A stretch of DNA of 64,000 nt, from positions 1-64,000 of the forward strand of contig JAQDNC010000011.1 of NCBI GenBank assembly GCA_027660625.1, in the 5' to 3' direction. This DNA comes from Coriobacteriaceae bacterium AM100-PB1-1D-6A (GTDB lineage Bacteria > Actinomycetota > Coriobacteriia > Coriobacteriales > Coriobacteriaceae). Below are positions 50,758 through 59,213 of this stretch, one piece after another (position 1 is the stretch's first letter; each line of letters begins with the position of its first letter). A model generated the notes under the pieces. The model was not told the DNA's origin. It was given only the letters and a program-made list of their open reading frames with translations, and ran no database searches. Both the position numbers and the translations under genes were made by a program.

Positions 50758-50791
50758 AATAAACCCGAGCGCGAGGGCGTTTGGGTTTATT
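50758..50791 (+). terminator. Long hairpin terminator before ackA1
   Basis: 15 bp: AATAAACCCGAGCGC (50758-50772) pairs with GCGTTTGGGTTTATT (50777-50791) with wobbles, GAGG loop. Ends ~50 bases before the first acetate kinase start. Confidence 0.8.
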
Positions 50792-50844
50792 ATTGAAGCG
50801 TATGTAATCTGGCGGCGCCACACCGCCTGTTAGTAGGGAGACAC

Positions 50845-52023
50845 ATGAACGTTCTGGTCGTCAACGCAGGATCTTCGACCCTTAAGTATCAGGTCATCGA
50901 TACCAAGTCCCACAAGGTGTCCGCAAAGGGCTCCTGCGAGCGCGTCTGCTTTACCGGCGGTACCTTCACCCACGCCGCCAACGGCTCCAAGAAGGTGACC
51001 GAGAACATCGAGTTCCCCGACCACAAGGTCGCCATCGAGGTCGTCCTGAAGGACCTCGAGGCCAACGGCGTCAAGATCGAGGGCATCGGCCACCGTATCG
51101 TTCAGGGCGGTTGGTACTTTGGCGATTCCTCCCTCGTCGACGAGGACGTCCTCGCCAAGATCCGCGAGGTTGCCCCGCTCGCTCCGCTGCACAACAACCC
51201 CGAGGCCAACGTTATTGAGTACTGCCTGGAGCAGTATCCCGACCTGCCCAACGTCACGGTCTACGACACTGCTTTCCACTTCAACATGCCCGAGGTCGCC
51301 AAGACCTACGCCCTGCCCAAGGACGTCTGCGACAAGCTGCACATCCGTAAGTACGGCGCCCACGGCACCAGCTACCGCTACATCTCCAAGAAGGTTGCCG
51401 AGATGACCAACGGCGAGGCTCGCAAGGTCGTCGTGTGCCACATCGGTTCCGGCGCTTCCCTGTGCGCCATCGAGGACGGCAAGTGCATGGACACCACCAT
51501 GGGCTTGACGCCGCTCGACGGTGTCATGATGGGCACCCGCTGCGGCTCCATCGACCCTGCCACCGTGTGCTACCTGCAGCGCGAAGGCGGCTACACCTTC
51601 GATGAGGTCGACGAGATGATGAACAAGAAGTCCGGCCTTTTGGCTGTGACCGGTGGCAAGACCAACGACTGCCGCAACGTCGAGGAACTCGCCGCTGCCG
51701 GCGACTCCGAGGCCCAGCTCGCCTTCGATATGTTCGTCTACAAGATTGCCGCCAAGGCCGCCGAGATGGCCACTTCCATGTGCGGCATGGACACCCTGGT
51801 CTTTACCGCCGGCATCGGCGAGCACGCTCCGGCCGTTCGCGCCGGTGTGGCCGACCGTCTGGCCTTTATGGGCGTTAAGATGGACCATGCCCGTAACGCC
51901 CTGCGTGGCGACGGCGCTTGGTGCCTGTCTGCCAAGGATTCCAAGGTTAAGATCTTCGTCATCCCCACGGATGAGGAGTTCATGATCGCTTCCGACGTCG
52001 AGCGCATCGTCAGCGGCAAGTAA
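50845..52023 (+). CDS. ackA: Acetate kinase paralogue 1 (active-site His replaced by Tyr)
   Basis: 392 aa. N-terminal LVVNAGSSTLKYQ (Asn/Ser phosphate loop), HRIVQGGW (conserved Arg), VYDTAFHFNMP (Asp), HIGSGASLCAI, TAGIGEHAPAVR. However, the usual GTSH motif reads GTSY here: Y177 replaces the transition-state-stabilising His (His180 of the Methanosarcina enzyme). Codons are very biased, suggesting high expression. Tandem with ackA2, which keeps His177. It may have altered substrate or reduced activity. AckA converts acetyl phosphate and ADP to acetate and ATP. Confidence 0.85.
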   Translation: MNVLVVNAGSSTLKYQVIDTKSHKVSAKGSCERVCFTGGTFTHAANGSKKVTENIEFPDHKVAIEVVLKDLEANGVKIEGIGHRIVQGGWYFGDSSLVDEDVLAKIREVAPLAPLHNNPEANVIEYCLEQYPDLPNVTVYDTAFHFNMPEVAKTYALPKDVCDKLHIRKYGAHGTSYRYISKKVAEMTNGEARKVVVCHIGSGASLCAIEDGKCMDTTMGLTPLDGVMMGTRCGSIDPATVCYLQREGGYTFDEVDEMMNKKSGLLAVTGGKTNDCRNVEELAAAGDSEAQLAFDMFVYKIAAKAAEMATSMCGMDTLVFTAGIGEHAPAVRAGVADRLAFMGVKMDHARNALRGDGAWCLSAKDSKVKIFVIPTDEEFMIASDVERIVSGK

Positions 52024-52034
52024 TTGCAAGAGGG

Positions 52035-52073
52035 GAGGGGCTGGACGACCGAGCGCCGTTCGGCCCCTCTTTT
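52035..52073 (+). terminator. Terminator between the two acetate kinase genes
   Basis: GAGGGGC (52035-52041) pairs with GCCCCTC (52063-52069), followed by TTTT. An inner stem may extend it. So ackA2 has its own promoter in the remaining ~115 bases. Confidence 0.75.
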
Positions 52074-52187
52074 GTGCTCGTTGGGCGATATGCCTGATAG
52101 CTATTTATCAAGGTGTGATAACTTCTTATTAACATGCGGCCGCCTTAAGGGGTCTGCGCCGACCGTATCGCACTGCAAAGGAGTCTC

Positions 52188-53366
52188 ATGAACGTACTTG
52201 TTGTCAACGCCGGTAGCTCAAGCCTTAAATATCAGCTTTTGGATACCGATACCCGCGAGGTTTTCGCCAAGGGCAACTGCGAGCGTATCGGTTCGGACAT
52301 GGGCATCTTTGGCCACTCCGAGAACGGTGGCGCCAAGCAAACCGAGGAGGTTCCCTTCCCGGATCACCGTTCGGCTATCGCGCGTGTGCTCGAGGAGCTC
52401 GAGAAGACCGACTTTACGATCGATGGCATTGGCCATCGCATTGTTCAAGGCGGTTGGCACTTTAAGGATTCCGCGGTCGTCGACGACGAGGTCATGGCTA
52501 AGATTCTCGAGGTGGCCCCGCTCGCCCCGCTGCACAATTATGGCGAGGCCGCAGCAATCGAGTATTGCCGTGAGAAGTATCCGGAGCTGCCCAACGTGGC
52601 CGTCTTCGACACCTCGTTTCACATGACCATGCCCGAGGTTGCCTACACCTACGCCCTGCCCAAGGACGTGTGCGACAAGTACCACGTGCGCAAGTACGGC
52701 GCCCACGGTACGAGCCACCGCTACGAGTGGATGATGGCCAAGGAGATCCTGGGCTCGCGCTGCCACCGCCTGCTCTCGTGCCATTTGGGCAACGGCGCCT
52801 CGCTTGCCGCCATCGAGGACGGTGTATGCCGTGACACCACGATGGGGCTCACGCCGCTTGACGGCCTGATGATGGGAACCCGCTGCGGCTCTATCGACCC
52901 GGCTACCGTGTGCTACCTGCAGCGCGAGGGCGGCTACAGCTACCAGGAAGTCGACGACATGATGAACAAGCAGTCTGGTCTGCTCGCCATCTCGGGTATC
53001 TCCAACGACGCCCGCGACATTCGCACGCGCGCCTCCGAGGGAGATGAGCGCTGCCTGCTCGCCTTCGATATGTTCGCCTATAAGGCTATGCAGCAGGCCG
53101 GCTCCATGATCGCTTCTATGGCGGGCGTGGATACCATTACCTTCACTGCCGGCATCGGCGAGAACGACTGGTCGATCCGCAAGGCCTTCTGCGACTGCTT
53201 TGAGTGGTTGGGCGTGCGCATCGACAACAACAAGAACCGTGAGGCCGTGGGCAGCGGCCCGCAGGTCATCAGTGCCGCCGGTTCCGCCGTCACGGTCATG
53301 GTCATCCCCACCGACGAGGAATACATGATCGCCCACGACGTCGAGCGTCTGACCAAGAACAACTAA
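52188..53366 (+). CDS. ackA: Acetate kinase paralogue 2
   Basis: 392 aa. Full set of motifs: LVVNAGSSSLKYQLL, GHRIVQGGWHF, VFDTSFHMTMP, YGAHGTSHRYE with the catalytic His177, CHLGNGASLAAI, TAGIGENDWSIR, VMVIPTDEEYMI. Same length as copy 1, but sequence has drifted well apart, so an old duplication. Together with pta it makes ATP from acetyl-CoA via acetyl phosphate. Start has AAAGGAG nearby. Ends before a long palindrome and convergent pta. Confidence 0.93.
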   Translation: MNVLVVNAGSSSLKYQLLDTDTREVFAKGNCERIGSDMGIFGHSENGGAKQTEEVPFPDHRSAIARVLEELEKTDFTIDGIGHRIVQGGWHFKDSAVVDDEVMAKILEVAPLAPLHNYGEAAAIEYCREKYPELPNVAVFDTSFHMTMPEVAYTYALPKDVCDKYHVRKYGAHGTSHRYEWMMAKEILGSRCHRLLSCHLGNGASLAAIEDGVCRDTTMGLTPLDGLMMGTRCGSIDPATVCYLQREGGYSYQEVDDMMNKQSGLLAISGISNDARDIRTRASEGDERCLLAFDMFAYKAMQQAGSMIASMAGVDTITFTAGIGENDWSIRKAFCDCFEWLGVRIDNNKNREAVGSGPQVISAAGSAVTVMVIPTDEEYMIAHDVERLTKNN

Positions 53367-53388
53367 CGCGCGCATTTACAAGTAAACG

Positions 53389-53424
53389 AAAGGCCTCCAG
53401 AGCAACAGCTCCGGAGGCCTTTTT
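53389..53424 (+). terminator. ackA2 terminator
   Basis: AAAGGCCTCC (53389-53398) pairs with GGAGGCCTTT (53413-53422) around an AGC/GCT inner stem, then TT. Confidence 0.88.
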
Positions 53425-53572
53425 ACTAGCAGGCGGAAATACCAGTCCCAAAGTGACCATCGCCAGCAACGCTTGCGCCCCTAGCAACGGCACCCATCCA
53501 TTCAGATCTTCAGCCCCAGCTCGTAGTCAAGCCGCCGTCCACTCCAGATGCCCTGATTGCTACGTAGCGGCA

Positions 53573-53699
53573 GGGACCCTACAGGGTAAAGCTCTGAAAA
53601 CATTCCGCAGGACGGAGGAAGCCCCCGCCGCGCGTAGCGCGCAGCGGGGGCTTCCGACATGTCCGAGGACGTTTTCAGAGCTTTACCCTGTAGGGTCCC
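53573..53699 (-). repeat. Structured palindromic element, family II, copy C
   Basis: Outer arms 53573-53601 and 53671-53699 are perfectly complementary (29 bp). Read on the minus strand: GTCCT starts just after the arm, P2 GGAC/GTCC, P3 hairpin of 12 bp (53617-53628 with 53644-53655), and GCGGAAT before the closing arm. Lies between convergent ackA2 and pta. The rest of the 348-base gap (53425-53572) holds nothing recognisable. Confidence 0.7.
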
Positions 53700-53714
53700 G
53701 AGGGGATATGTCCG

Positions 53715-54695
53715 CTACTCAGCCATCTGAGCCTGGACGGCGGTGATGGCAACGACACCCACGATGTCGTCGGCAGAGCAGCCGCGCGAAAGGTCGTTGA
53801 CCGGCTTGGCGATGCCCTGCAGGATGGGGCCGTAGGCGTCGGCGCCGGCGAAGCGCTGGACGAGCTTGTAGCCGATGTTGCCGGCCTCAAGGTCGGGGAA
53901 CACCAGCACGTTGGCCTTGCCGGCAACGGAGGAGCCGGGAGCCTTGAGCTGGGCGACGGTGGGGACGATAGCGGCATCGAGCTGCAGGTCGCCATCGATG
54001 GCGAGCTCGGGAGCCTTCTCGTGGCAGAACTTTACGGCCTCCTGGACCTTCTTGGCGACCTCGCCGCCGGCGGAGCCCATGGTGGAGTAGGAGAGCATGG
54101 CCACGTGCGGCTCAACGTTGCCCATGAAGGTGGACCAGGAGTGAGCGGAGGCGATGGCGATCTCGGAGAGCTCGTCGGAGGACGGGTTGATGTTGAGGCC
54201 GCAGTCGGCGAAGATCAGCGTGCCGTCGGTGCCGAACTGCGGGGTGTCGGTGCACATCACGAAGAAGGCCGAGACCAGCTTGGTGCCCGGGGCGGTCTTG
54301 AGGATCTGCAGCGCGGGGCGCAGGGTGTCGGCGGTGGAGTGGCAGGCGCCGGAGACCAGGCCGTCGGCATCGCCCATCTTGACCATCATGGTGCCAAAGT
54401 AGGTAGCGTCCATCACCTGGGCGCGAGCCTGCTCGATGGTGACGCCCTTCTTGGCGCGGAGCTCGGCAAACTTCTGCGCGTACTCCTCGTGCTTCTCGGC
54501 ATTGCGCGGATCGATGACGGTAGCGCCGGGAACGTTGATCTCGTCGGGGTTACCCAGGATGACGATCTTTGCCAGGCCCTCCTCGATGATCTTGGTGGCT
54601 GCGACGATGGTGCGCGGATCCTCGCCCTCGGGCAGGACGATCGTCTTAAGGTCGGCCTTGGCGGCAGACTTCATACGGTTTAGGAAATCGCTCAT
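53715..54695 (-). CDS. pta: Phosphate acetyltransferase
   Basis: 326 aa, the short form without the regulatory DRTGG/AAA domains. TIVLPEGEDPRTIVAATKII opens, DADGLVSGACHSTADTLRPAL and FFVMCTDTPQFGTDGTLIFADCG form the CoA site, and LVFPDLEAGNIGYKLVQRFAG and PVNDLSRGCSADDI close. Makes acetyl phosphate and CoA from acetyl-CoA. Encoded convergent to the ackA pair, so not co-transcribed as in most bacteria. AGGAG precedes the ATG. Confidence 0.95.
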   Translation of the reverse strand: MSDFLNRMKSAAKADLKTIVLPEGEDPRTIVAATKIIEEGLAKIVILGNPDEINVPGATVIDPRNAEKHEEYAQKFAELRAKKGVTIEQARAQVMDATYFGTMMVKMGDADGLVSGACHSTADTLRPALQILKTAPGTKLVSAFFVMCTDTPQFGTDGTLIFADCGLNINPSSDELSEIAIASAHSWSTFMGNVEPHVAMLSYSTMGSAGGEVAKKVQEAVKFCHEKAPELAIDGDLQLDAAIVPTVAQLKAPGSSVAGKANVLVFPDLEAGNIGYKLVQRFAGADAYGPILQGIAKPVNDLSRGCSADDIVGVVAITAVQAQMAE

Positions 54696-54748
54696 GTTAC
54701 TCCTTACAAGCGTTTCGCTAAGCTCCAGGCGCCCGGCTGTTCACGAAT

Positions 54749-54769
54749 AAACCCGCTGCTAGCGGGTTT
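54749..54769 (-). promoter_or_regulatory. Hairpin in the pta leader
   Basis: AAACCCGCT (54749-54757) pairs with AGCGGGTTT (54761-54769) around GCT, 50-75 bases upstream of the pta start. No long T-run on the minus strand. May be a leader hairpin or a weak terminator of an unseen upstream transcript. Confidence 0.4.
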
Positions 54770-54926
54770 ACCTTTCAATTATGTTCGCCGCGGTGCTTGA
54801 GCTTTCCTTGTGTGGCAAGCTCATTATAGGACGCATTAGCGCTATAATCGCTCTGATAAATATGTCTCGAAGAATGTTCGAGAAAAGCCCAGCTAACGAG
54901 CCCGTGGCTTTTGACAAGGAGTATCG

Positions 54927-56129
54927 ATGCAGATTACCTCAGGCCTGCCTGAAGGCTTTAACGCCGGCGCATACGACATGATTGTCGTCGGTGCCGGTTA
55001 TGCCGGTGCCGTTTGTGCCCGCCGTCTCGCCGAGACCATCGGCTATCGTGTTGCCGTTCTGGAGCGCCGTAGCCACATTGCGGGTAACGCCTACGACTGC
55101 GCTGATGAGGCCGGAATCCTGGTCCACGAGTATGGTCCGCACATCTACCATACCTTTAATGAGCGCGTCCACAATTTCCTGTCGCGCTTTACCAAGTGGA
55201 CGGACTACCAGCACAAGGTGCTTGCCAACATCAACGGCACCCTCATGCCCGTGCCTTTTAACCACGCGAGCCTCAAGCTCGCCTTTGGCGACGAGCGCGG
55301 CGAGGAGCTGTATCAGAAGCTCGTGGAGACCTTTGGCAAGGACGTCAAGGTGCCCATCATGGAGCTGCGCAAGAAGAACGACCCGGATCTTGCCGAGGTC
55401 GCCGATTACGTCTACGAGAACGTCTTTTTGCATTACACCATGAAGCAGTGGGGCCAGACGCCCGACCAGATCGATCCCTCGATCACCGGTCGCGTTCCCG
55501 TCTTTGTGGGCGACGATGACCGCTACTTCCCGCAGGCTCCCTTCCAGGGCATGCCGCAGGACGGCTATACCGCGCTGTTCGAGCACATGCTCGACCACGA
55601 TCTGATTGATGTGTTCTGCGACGTGGACGCCCGCGATCTCTTCGAGATCGACGAGACCACCGTCAAGATCGACGGCAAGGTCTATGGCGGCGAGATCGTC
55701 TACACCGGTCCGCTCGACGAGCTGTTCAACCTCGACTTGGGCGCTCTGCCGTACCGTACGCTCGACATGAAGTTCGAGACGCTCGATATGGACCAGTTCC
55801 AGCCCGTGGGCACCGTCAACTACACCACGAGCGAGGATTACACGCGTATCACCGAGTTCAAGAACATGACCGGTCAGGTCCTGCCCGGCAAGACCACCAT
55901 CATGAAGGAGTACTCCAAGGCCTATACGCCCGGCTCGGGCGAGACGCCGTACTACGCCATTCTGGAGCCCGAGAACCGTGAGCTCTATGAGTGCTATCTT
56001 GAGCGCGTTCAGAACCTGACGAACTTCCACCCGGTGGGTCGCCTGGCCGAGTATCGTTACTACGATATGGATGCCGTGACCAACTCCGCCCTCGATCTTT
56101 CGGATGAGATTATCGCCTGCCATGCATAA
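54927..56129 (+). CDS. glf: UDP-galactopyranose mutase
   Basis: 400 aa. MIVVGAGYAGAVCARRLAET binds FAD; ERRSHIAGNAYDCADEAG and YGPHIYHTFNERVHNF carry the conserved Arg/His; KQWGQTPDQIDPSITGRVPV and LDELFNLDLGALPYRTLDM are Glf family blocks. Interconverts UDP-galactopyranose and UDP-galactofuranose for surface glycan. AAGGAG before the ATG. Its stop overlaps the glycosyltransferase start. Confidence 0.93.
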   Translation: MQITSGLPEGFNAGAYDMIVVGAGYAGAVCARRLAETIGYRVAVLERRSHIAGNAYDCADEAGILVHEYGPHIYHTFNERVHNFLSRFTKWTDYQHKVLANINGTLMPVPFNHASLKLAFGDERGEELYQKLVETFGKDVKVPIMELRKKNDPDLAEVADYVYENVFLHYTMKQWGQTPDQIDPSITGRVPVFVGDDDRYFPQAPFQGMPQDGYTALFEHMLDHDLIDVFCDVDARDLFEIDETTVKIDGKVYGGEIVYTGPLDELFNLDLGALPYRTLDMKFETLDMDQFQPVGTVNYTTSEDYTRITEFKNMTGQVLPGKTTIMKEYSKAYTPGSGETPYYAILEPENRELYECYLERVQNLTNFHPVGRLAEYRYYDMDAVTNSALDLSDEIIACHA

Positions 56130-57153
56130 AGTCATATCATTCGGTATTCCCTCGTATAACGCCGCCAAGGACATGGACCATTGCATCACCTCCATTCTGG
56201 AGGGGAGCAATTACGCCACCGATATCGAGATCATCATCGTCGATGACGGTTCCAAGGACGAGACGGCGGCCAAGGCCGATGAGTGGGAGACGCGTTACCC
56301 CGGAATCATCCGCGCGGTGCATCAGGAGAACGGCGGCCACGGCATTGCCGTCCTTTCGGGCTTGCGCGAGGCACAGGGCACCTACTACAAAGTTGTCGAC
56401 TCGGACGACTGGCTCGATGGCGCAGCCCTGTCGACCATGCTTTCGATCCTTCGCGGTTTTGAGGAGCGCGACCAGCGCGTCGACCTCTTTATCTCGAACT
56501 ATGTGTACGAGAAGGTTTACGAGGGTACGCACACCGCTATTGGCTACAAGTTTGCCCTGCCGCGGAAAAAGATCTTTACCTGGGACCAGATTGGTCATTT
56601 CCGTCTGGACCAGAATCTGCTCATGCACAGCCTGTGCTATCGCACGGATGTGCTGCGCGCGTCCAATCTGCCTATGCCGCCGCACACGTTCTATGTAGAC
56701 AACATCTACGCCTACGTGCCGCTACCGCGCTGCAAGACCATGTACTACGCCGACATCGACCTCTACCGCTACTTTATCGGCCGTGAGGGCCAAAGCGTCA
56801 ACGAGGCCACGATGGTCAAGCGTCTGGACCAACAGTTTCGCGTGACGCGCATCATGATGGAGTCGTTCCACCTGTACAGCGATGTCGAGTCGTCGCGTCT
56901 GCGCTCGTACATGATGGGCTATTTCACCATGATGATGGCAATCTGCTCGGTGCTCACTAAGCTTTCCGACGAGGATTGTGCCGACGAGCGCCTGAAGACG
57001 TTGTGGAGTGATTTAAAGGCCTATGACGAGCGTATGTATCGTCGTGCACGCTACGGTGTGGTCGGCTTCTTCACCAACCTGCGCGGTCGGGCTGGTGACA
57101 AAACCACACTCGGCCTATACCGTCTTGCCTCAAAGATCTTCAAATTCAACTAG
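56122..57153 (+). CDS. GT2-family glycosyltransferase
   Basis: 343 aa. KVISFGIPSYNAAKDMDHCI and IIIVDDGSKDETAAKADEWE show the GT-A fold; VDSDDWLDGAAL supplies the metal DxD motif. The C-terminal half has short amphipathic helices but no clear membrane segment. The ATG overlaps the glf stop (ATGCATAA), so it is probably the galactofuranosyl- or other galactosyltransferase of a surface polymer. Acceptor unknown. Confidence 0.85.
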   Translation: MHKVISFGIPSYNAAKDMDHCITSILEGSNYATDIEIIIVDDGSKDETAAKADEWETRYPGIIRAVHQENGGHGIAVLSGLREAQGTYYKVVDSDDWLDGAALSTMLSILRGFEERDQRVDLFISNYVYEKVYEGTHTAIGYKFALPRKKIFTWDQIGHFRLDQNLLMHSLCYRTDVLRASNLPMPPHTFYVDNIYAYVPLPRCKTMYYADIDLYRYFIGREGQSVNEATMVKRLDQQFRVTRIMMESFHLYSDVESSRLRSYMMGYFTMMMAICSVLTKLSDEDCADERLKTLWSDLKAYDERMYRRARYGVVGFFTNLRGRAGDKTTLGLYRLASKIFKFN

Positions 57154-57185
57154 CTGCTGAGTAATCGCTGCTGATGGGTTGACTG

Positions 57186-57295
57186 GGCCCCTTGGCCTTT
57201 AGTTTGCTACTGCGAACAGTCCTGCTCGCACGGAAAGCACATTAAGTGCTTTCCGGCTCGTGCGGAACTTGTATCAAACTAAAGGCCAAGGGGCC
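57186..57295 (+). repeat. Structured palindromic element, family II, copy D
   Basis: Outer arms 57186-57206 and 57275-57295 are a perfect 21-bp inverted repeat. Inside: ACAGTCCT (57216-57223), P2 CGCAC/GTGCG, P3 GGAAAGCAC, ATTAA loop, GTGCTTTCC (57232-57254), then GCGGAACT (57262-57269). Same plan as copy E with different stems. Confidence 0.75.
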
Positions 57296-57388
57296 TCTGC
57301 TATAAGAATCGATTGTCAGGCAGCTGAATTTTGAAGATCTTAGACGCGCGGTACACAGGGGCCTGGGCTGAAAAGAATTAGGTTGGAA

Positions 57389-57517
57389 GTCGGTCGGAGA
57401 CGGGCGGGCATTACGTTTGTCGCGAGTTCCGCATGCAAAGAAGGCCACTTAATGTGGCCTTCGTCTTGCATAGGACTGTAGAGCAGCAAACGTAATGCCC
57501 GCCCGCCTCCGACCGAC
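57389..57517 (-). repeat. Structured palindromic element, family II, copy E
   Basis: Outer arms 57389-57419 and 57487-57517 pair at 30 of 31 positions. On the minus strand: ACAGTCCT (57479-57472), ATGCAA / TTGCAT, AAGGCCAC, ATTAA loop, GTGGCCTT, then GCGGAACT (57432-57425). Opposite orientation to copy D 93 bases away. Both sit in the 376-base gap between convergent glf/GT2 and the P1-peptidase gene; nothing else is seen there. Confidence 0.75.
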
Positions 57518-57529
57518 GGTCGAGTGAGA

Positions 57530-58531
57530 TTACTTCGCGGCGCCGGGGATGCCGTGGGAGGTTTTGGCGCTTTTGGCTCCGTTTACGATGGCGGTCTGTA
57601 GGGCCCTTACGGCGAGCATGCCCAGCAGGTCTAGGGGAACGGCGGCGCTTGCCTGGGCTCCCAGTTTGCCGCTGGCGAGGGTGTAGATGGTGTCGCCGTC
57701 GTTGGTGGTGTGTGTGGGGCGGATGGCGTGCGCGTAGGCGTCTGCTGCCATCTGGGAGACCTTGGTGGCCTGGGCCTTGGTGAGCTCCACGTTGGTGACG
57801 ATACAGCTGATGGTGGTGTTGGTGCGGTCGAGCGGCATCTGCATAGAGCCGGCGGCGGCAAAGGCGGCGAGCTCCATGTCGACGATCTGGTCGCTATCGG
57901 CTGCGGCGCGCATGCCGGCGACCCACTCGCCGGTGAAGGGGTCGACGACGTTGCCGCAGGCGTTGACCGAGACCACGGCGCCCACCTTGACGGGGCCGAG
58001 CGCCACGGCGGCAGCTCCGAGACCGGCCTTCATGCAGGTGGCGGGCCCCATGAGCTTTCCGACGGTGGCACCCGTGCCGGCACCTACATTGCCCTGCTCG
58101 AGCGTGGTGGGGGTGTTGTCGAGTGCCTCATGCACGGCGGCGATGCCGGCCTCTATGTCGGGGCGCACGGTGGGATCGCCAAAGGCGAGGTCGAAGATAC
58201 AGCTGGAGCACACGATAGGCACCTGCGTGGGGCCGACGGGAAGGCCGATGCCGCGGCTCTCAAGCTCGCGAGCGACGCCGCTTGCAGCCTCGAGGCCAAA
58301 GGCCGATCCACCCGAAAGGCAGACGGCGTGGACCTTATCGACGGTGTTTTCGGGGCGCAGCAGGTCGGTCTCGCGCGAAGCGGGAGCGCCACCGCGTACG
58401 TCAACGCCACCGGTGGCACCCTCGGGCGCCACGATTACGGTGCAGCCGGTGCCAGCCTCCTCGTCCGTATAGTTGCCAAAGCAAAAGCCATCGACGTTGC
58501 AAACATCGATGGCTTCGAGCAGTGTGTCCAT
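57530..58531 (-). CDS. P1-family (S58/DmpA-like) peptidase
   Basis: 333 aa from ATG 58531 (AGGAGA upstream); the longer open frame is out of frame with this start site. VCLSGGSAFGLEAASGVARELE, GNVGAGTGATVGK and NTTISCIVTNVELTKAQAT are the conserved blocks of the P1/DmpA Ntn-hydrolase family, with a Thr/Ser nucleophile in NTTI. Self-cleaving aminopeptidases or beta-aminopeptidases. Cytoplasmic, no signal peptide. Stands between the palindrome pair and the maf unit. Confidence 0.85.
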   Translation of the reverse strand: MDTLLEAIDVCNVDGFCFGNYTDEEAGTGCTVIVAPEGATGGVDVRGGAPASRETDLLRPENTVDKVHAVCLSGGSAFGLEAASGVARELESRGIGLPVGPTQVPIVCSSCIFDLAFGDPTVRPDIEAGIAAVHEALDNTPTTLEQGNVGAGTGATVGKLMGPATCMKAGLGAAAVALGPVKVGAVVSVNACGNVVDPFTGEWVAGMRAAADSDQIVDMELAAFAAAGSMQMPLDRTNTTISCIVTNVELTKAQATKVSQMAADAYAHAIRPTHTTNDGDTIYTLASGKLGAQASAAVPLDLLGMLAVRALQTAIVNGAKSAKTSHGIPGAAK

Positions 58532-58600
58532 ATTATCTCCTATCGGTTTTCCGCCGGGCCTTATGCCCGGTCGGGATCCGTACGGTACGGCAAAATTGTA

Positions 58601-58623
58601 GGCGCTGGGGGATACCCAGCGCC
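58601..58623 (-). terminator. Terminator downstream of the dJ-1/maf unit
   Basis: GGCGCTGGG (58601-58609) pairs with CCCAGCGCC (58615-58623), then TACAATTTTG on the minus strand. Confidence 0.7.
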
Positions 58624-58631
58624 AGATGCAA

Positions 58632-59213
58632 TTACGAGAGTTTTTGAATCGCGCGTGCGACGCGGGCGATGGGCAAGCCCACCACGTTGTAGAAGTCACC
58701 CGAAATGTCGTGCACGAGCATGCGGCCGCCTGTGCCCTGGATGCCGTAGGCTCCGGCCTTGTCCATGGGTTCGCCGGAGGCAACATAGCGCTTGATCTGC
58801 TCCTCGGTAAGCTCATAGAACGTCACGTCGGTCACATCGACAAACGACAGGCTCTCGGCGGCATGCGGAGCTGTAGCGTCGCCGGCTTTAACGATGCAGA
58901 CGCCGGTCGCCACCTGGTGCGTGCGGCCCGAAAGCTCGCGGAGCATGGTGCGCGCCTCGTCCTCGTTTGCCGGCTTACCCAAAATCATGCCATCGAAGGT
59001 GACGATGGTATCGGCCGCGACGGTCAGTTCGTTGGGCTCGGCATGCTCGGCCGCGACGGCAGCAGCTTTGGCACGCGCCAAGCGCTCGACGAGCGTAAGC
59101 GGAGCTTCGCCATCAAAAGGCGTTTCATCGATGTCTGCGGGAATTACGCGAATGTTATAGCCCGCCTCGCGCATCAGCTCTATGCGGCGCGGCGATTGCG
59201 AAGCCAAAATCAT
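58632..59213 (-). CDS. maf: Maf-type nucleotide pyrophosphatase
   Basis: 193 aa. ILASQSPRRIELMREAGYNI, AADTIVTFDG and ATGVCIVK plus a closing DFYNVVGLPIARV are Maf family. It hydrolyses abnormal or excess nucleoside triphosphates and delays septum formation. Its ATG overlaps the preceding stop (ATGA), so it is coupled to the DJ-1 gene. Confidence 0.9.
   Translation of the reverse strand: MILASQSPRRIELMREAGYNIRVIPADIDETPFDGEAPLTLVERLARAKAAAVAAEHAEPNELTVAADTIVTFDGMILGKPANEDEARTMLRELSGRTHQVATGVCIVKAGDATAPHAAESLSFVDVTDVTFYELTEEQIKRYVASGEPMDKAGAYGIQGTGGRMLVHDISGDFYNVVGLPIARVARAIQKLS

Noticed and set aside
50830-52029. 399-codon open frame opposite ackA1
   Set aside because: Mirror frame produced by the GC-biased codons of ackA1; no start signal, no recognisable fold. 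The same holds opposite ackA2 and nadE.
57154-57529. Paired palindromes considered as a retron, integron attC array or CRISPR
   Set aside because: No reverse transcriptase, integrase or cas gene nearby; no R'/R'' boxes, and no direct repeats with regular spacers.
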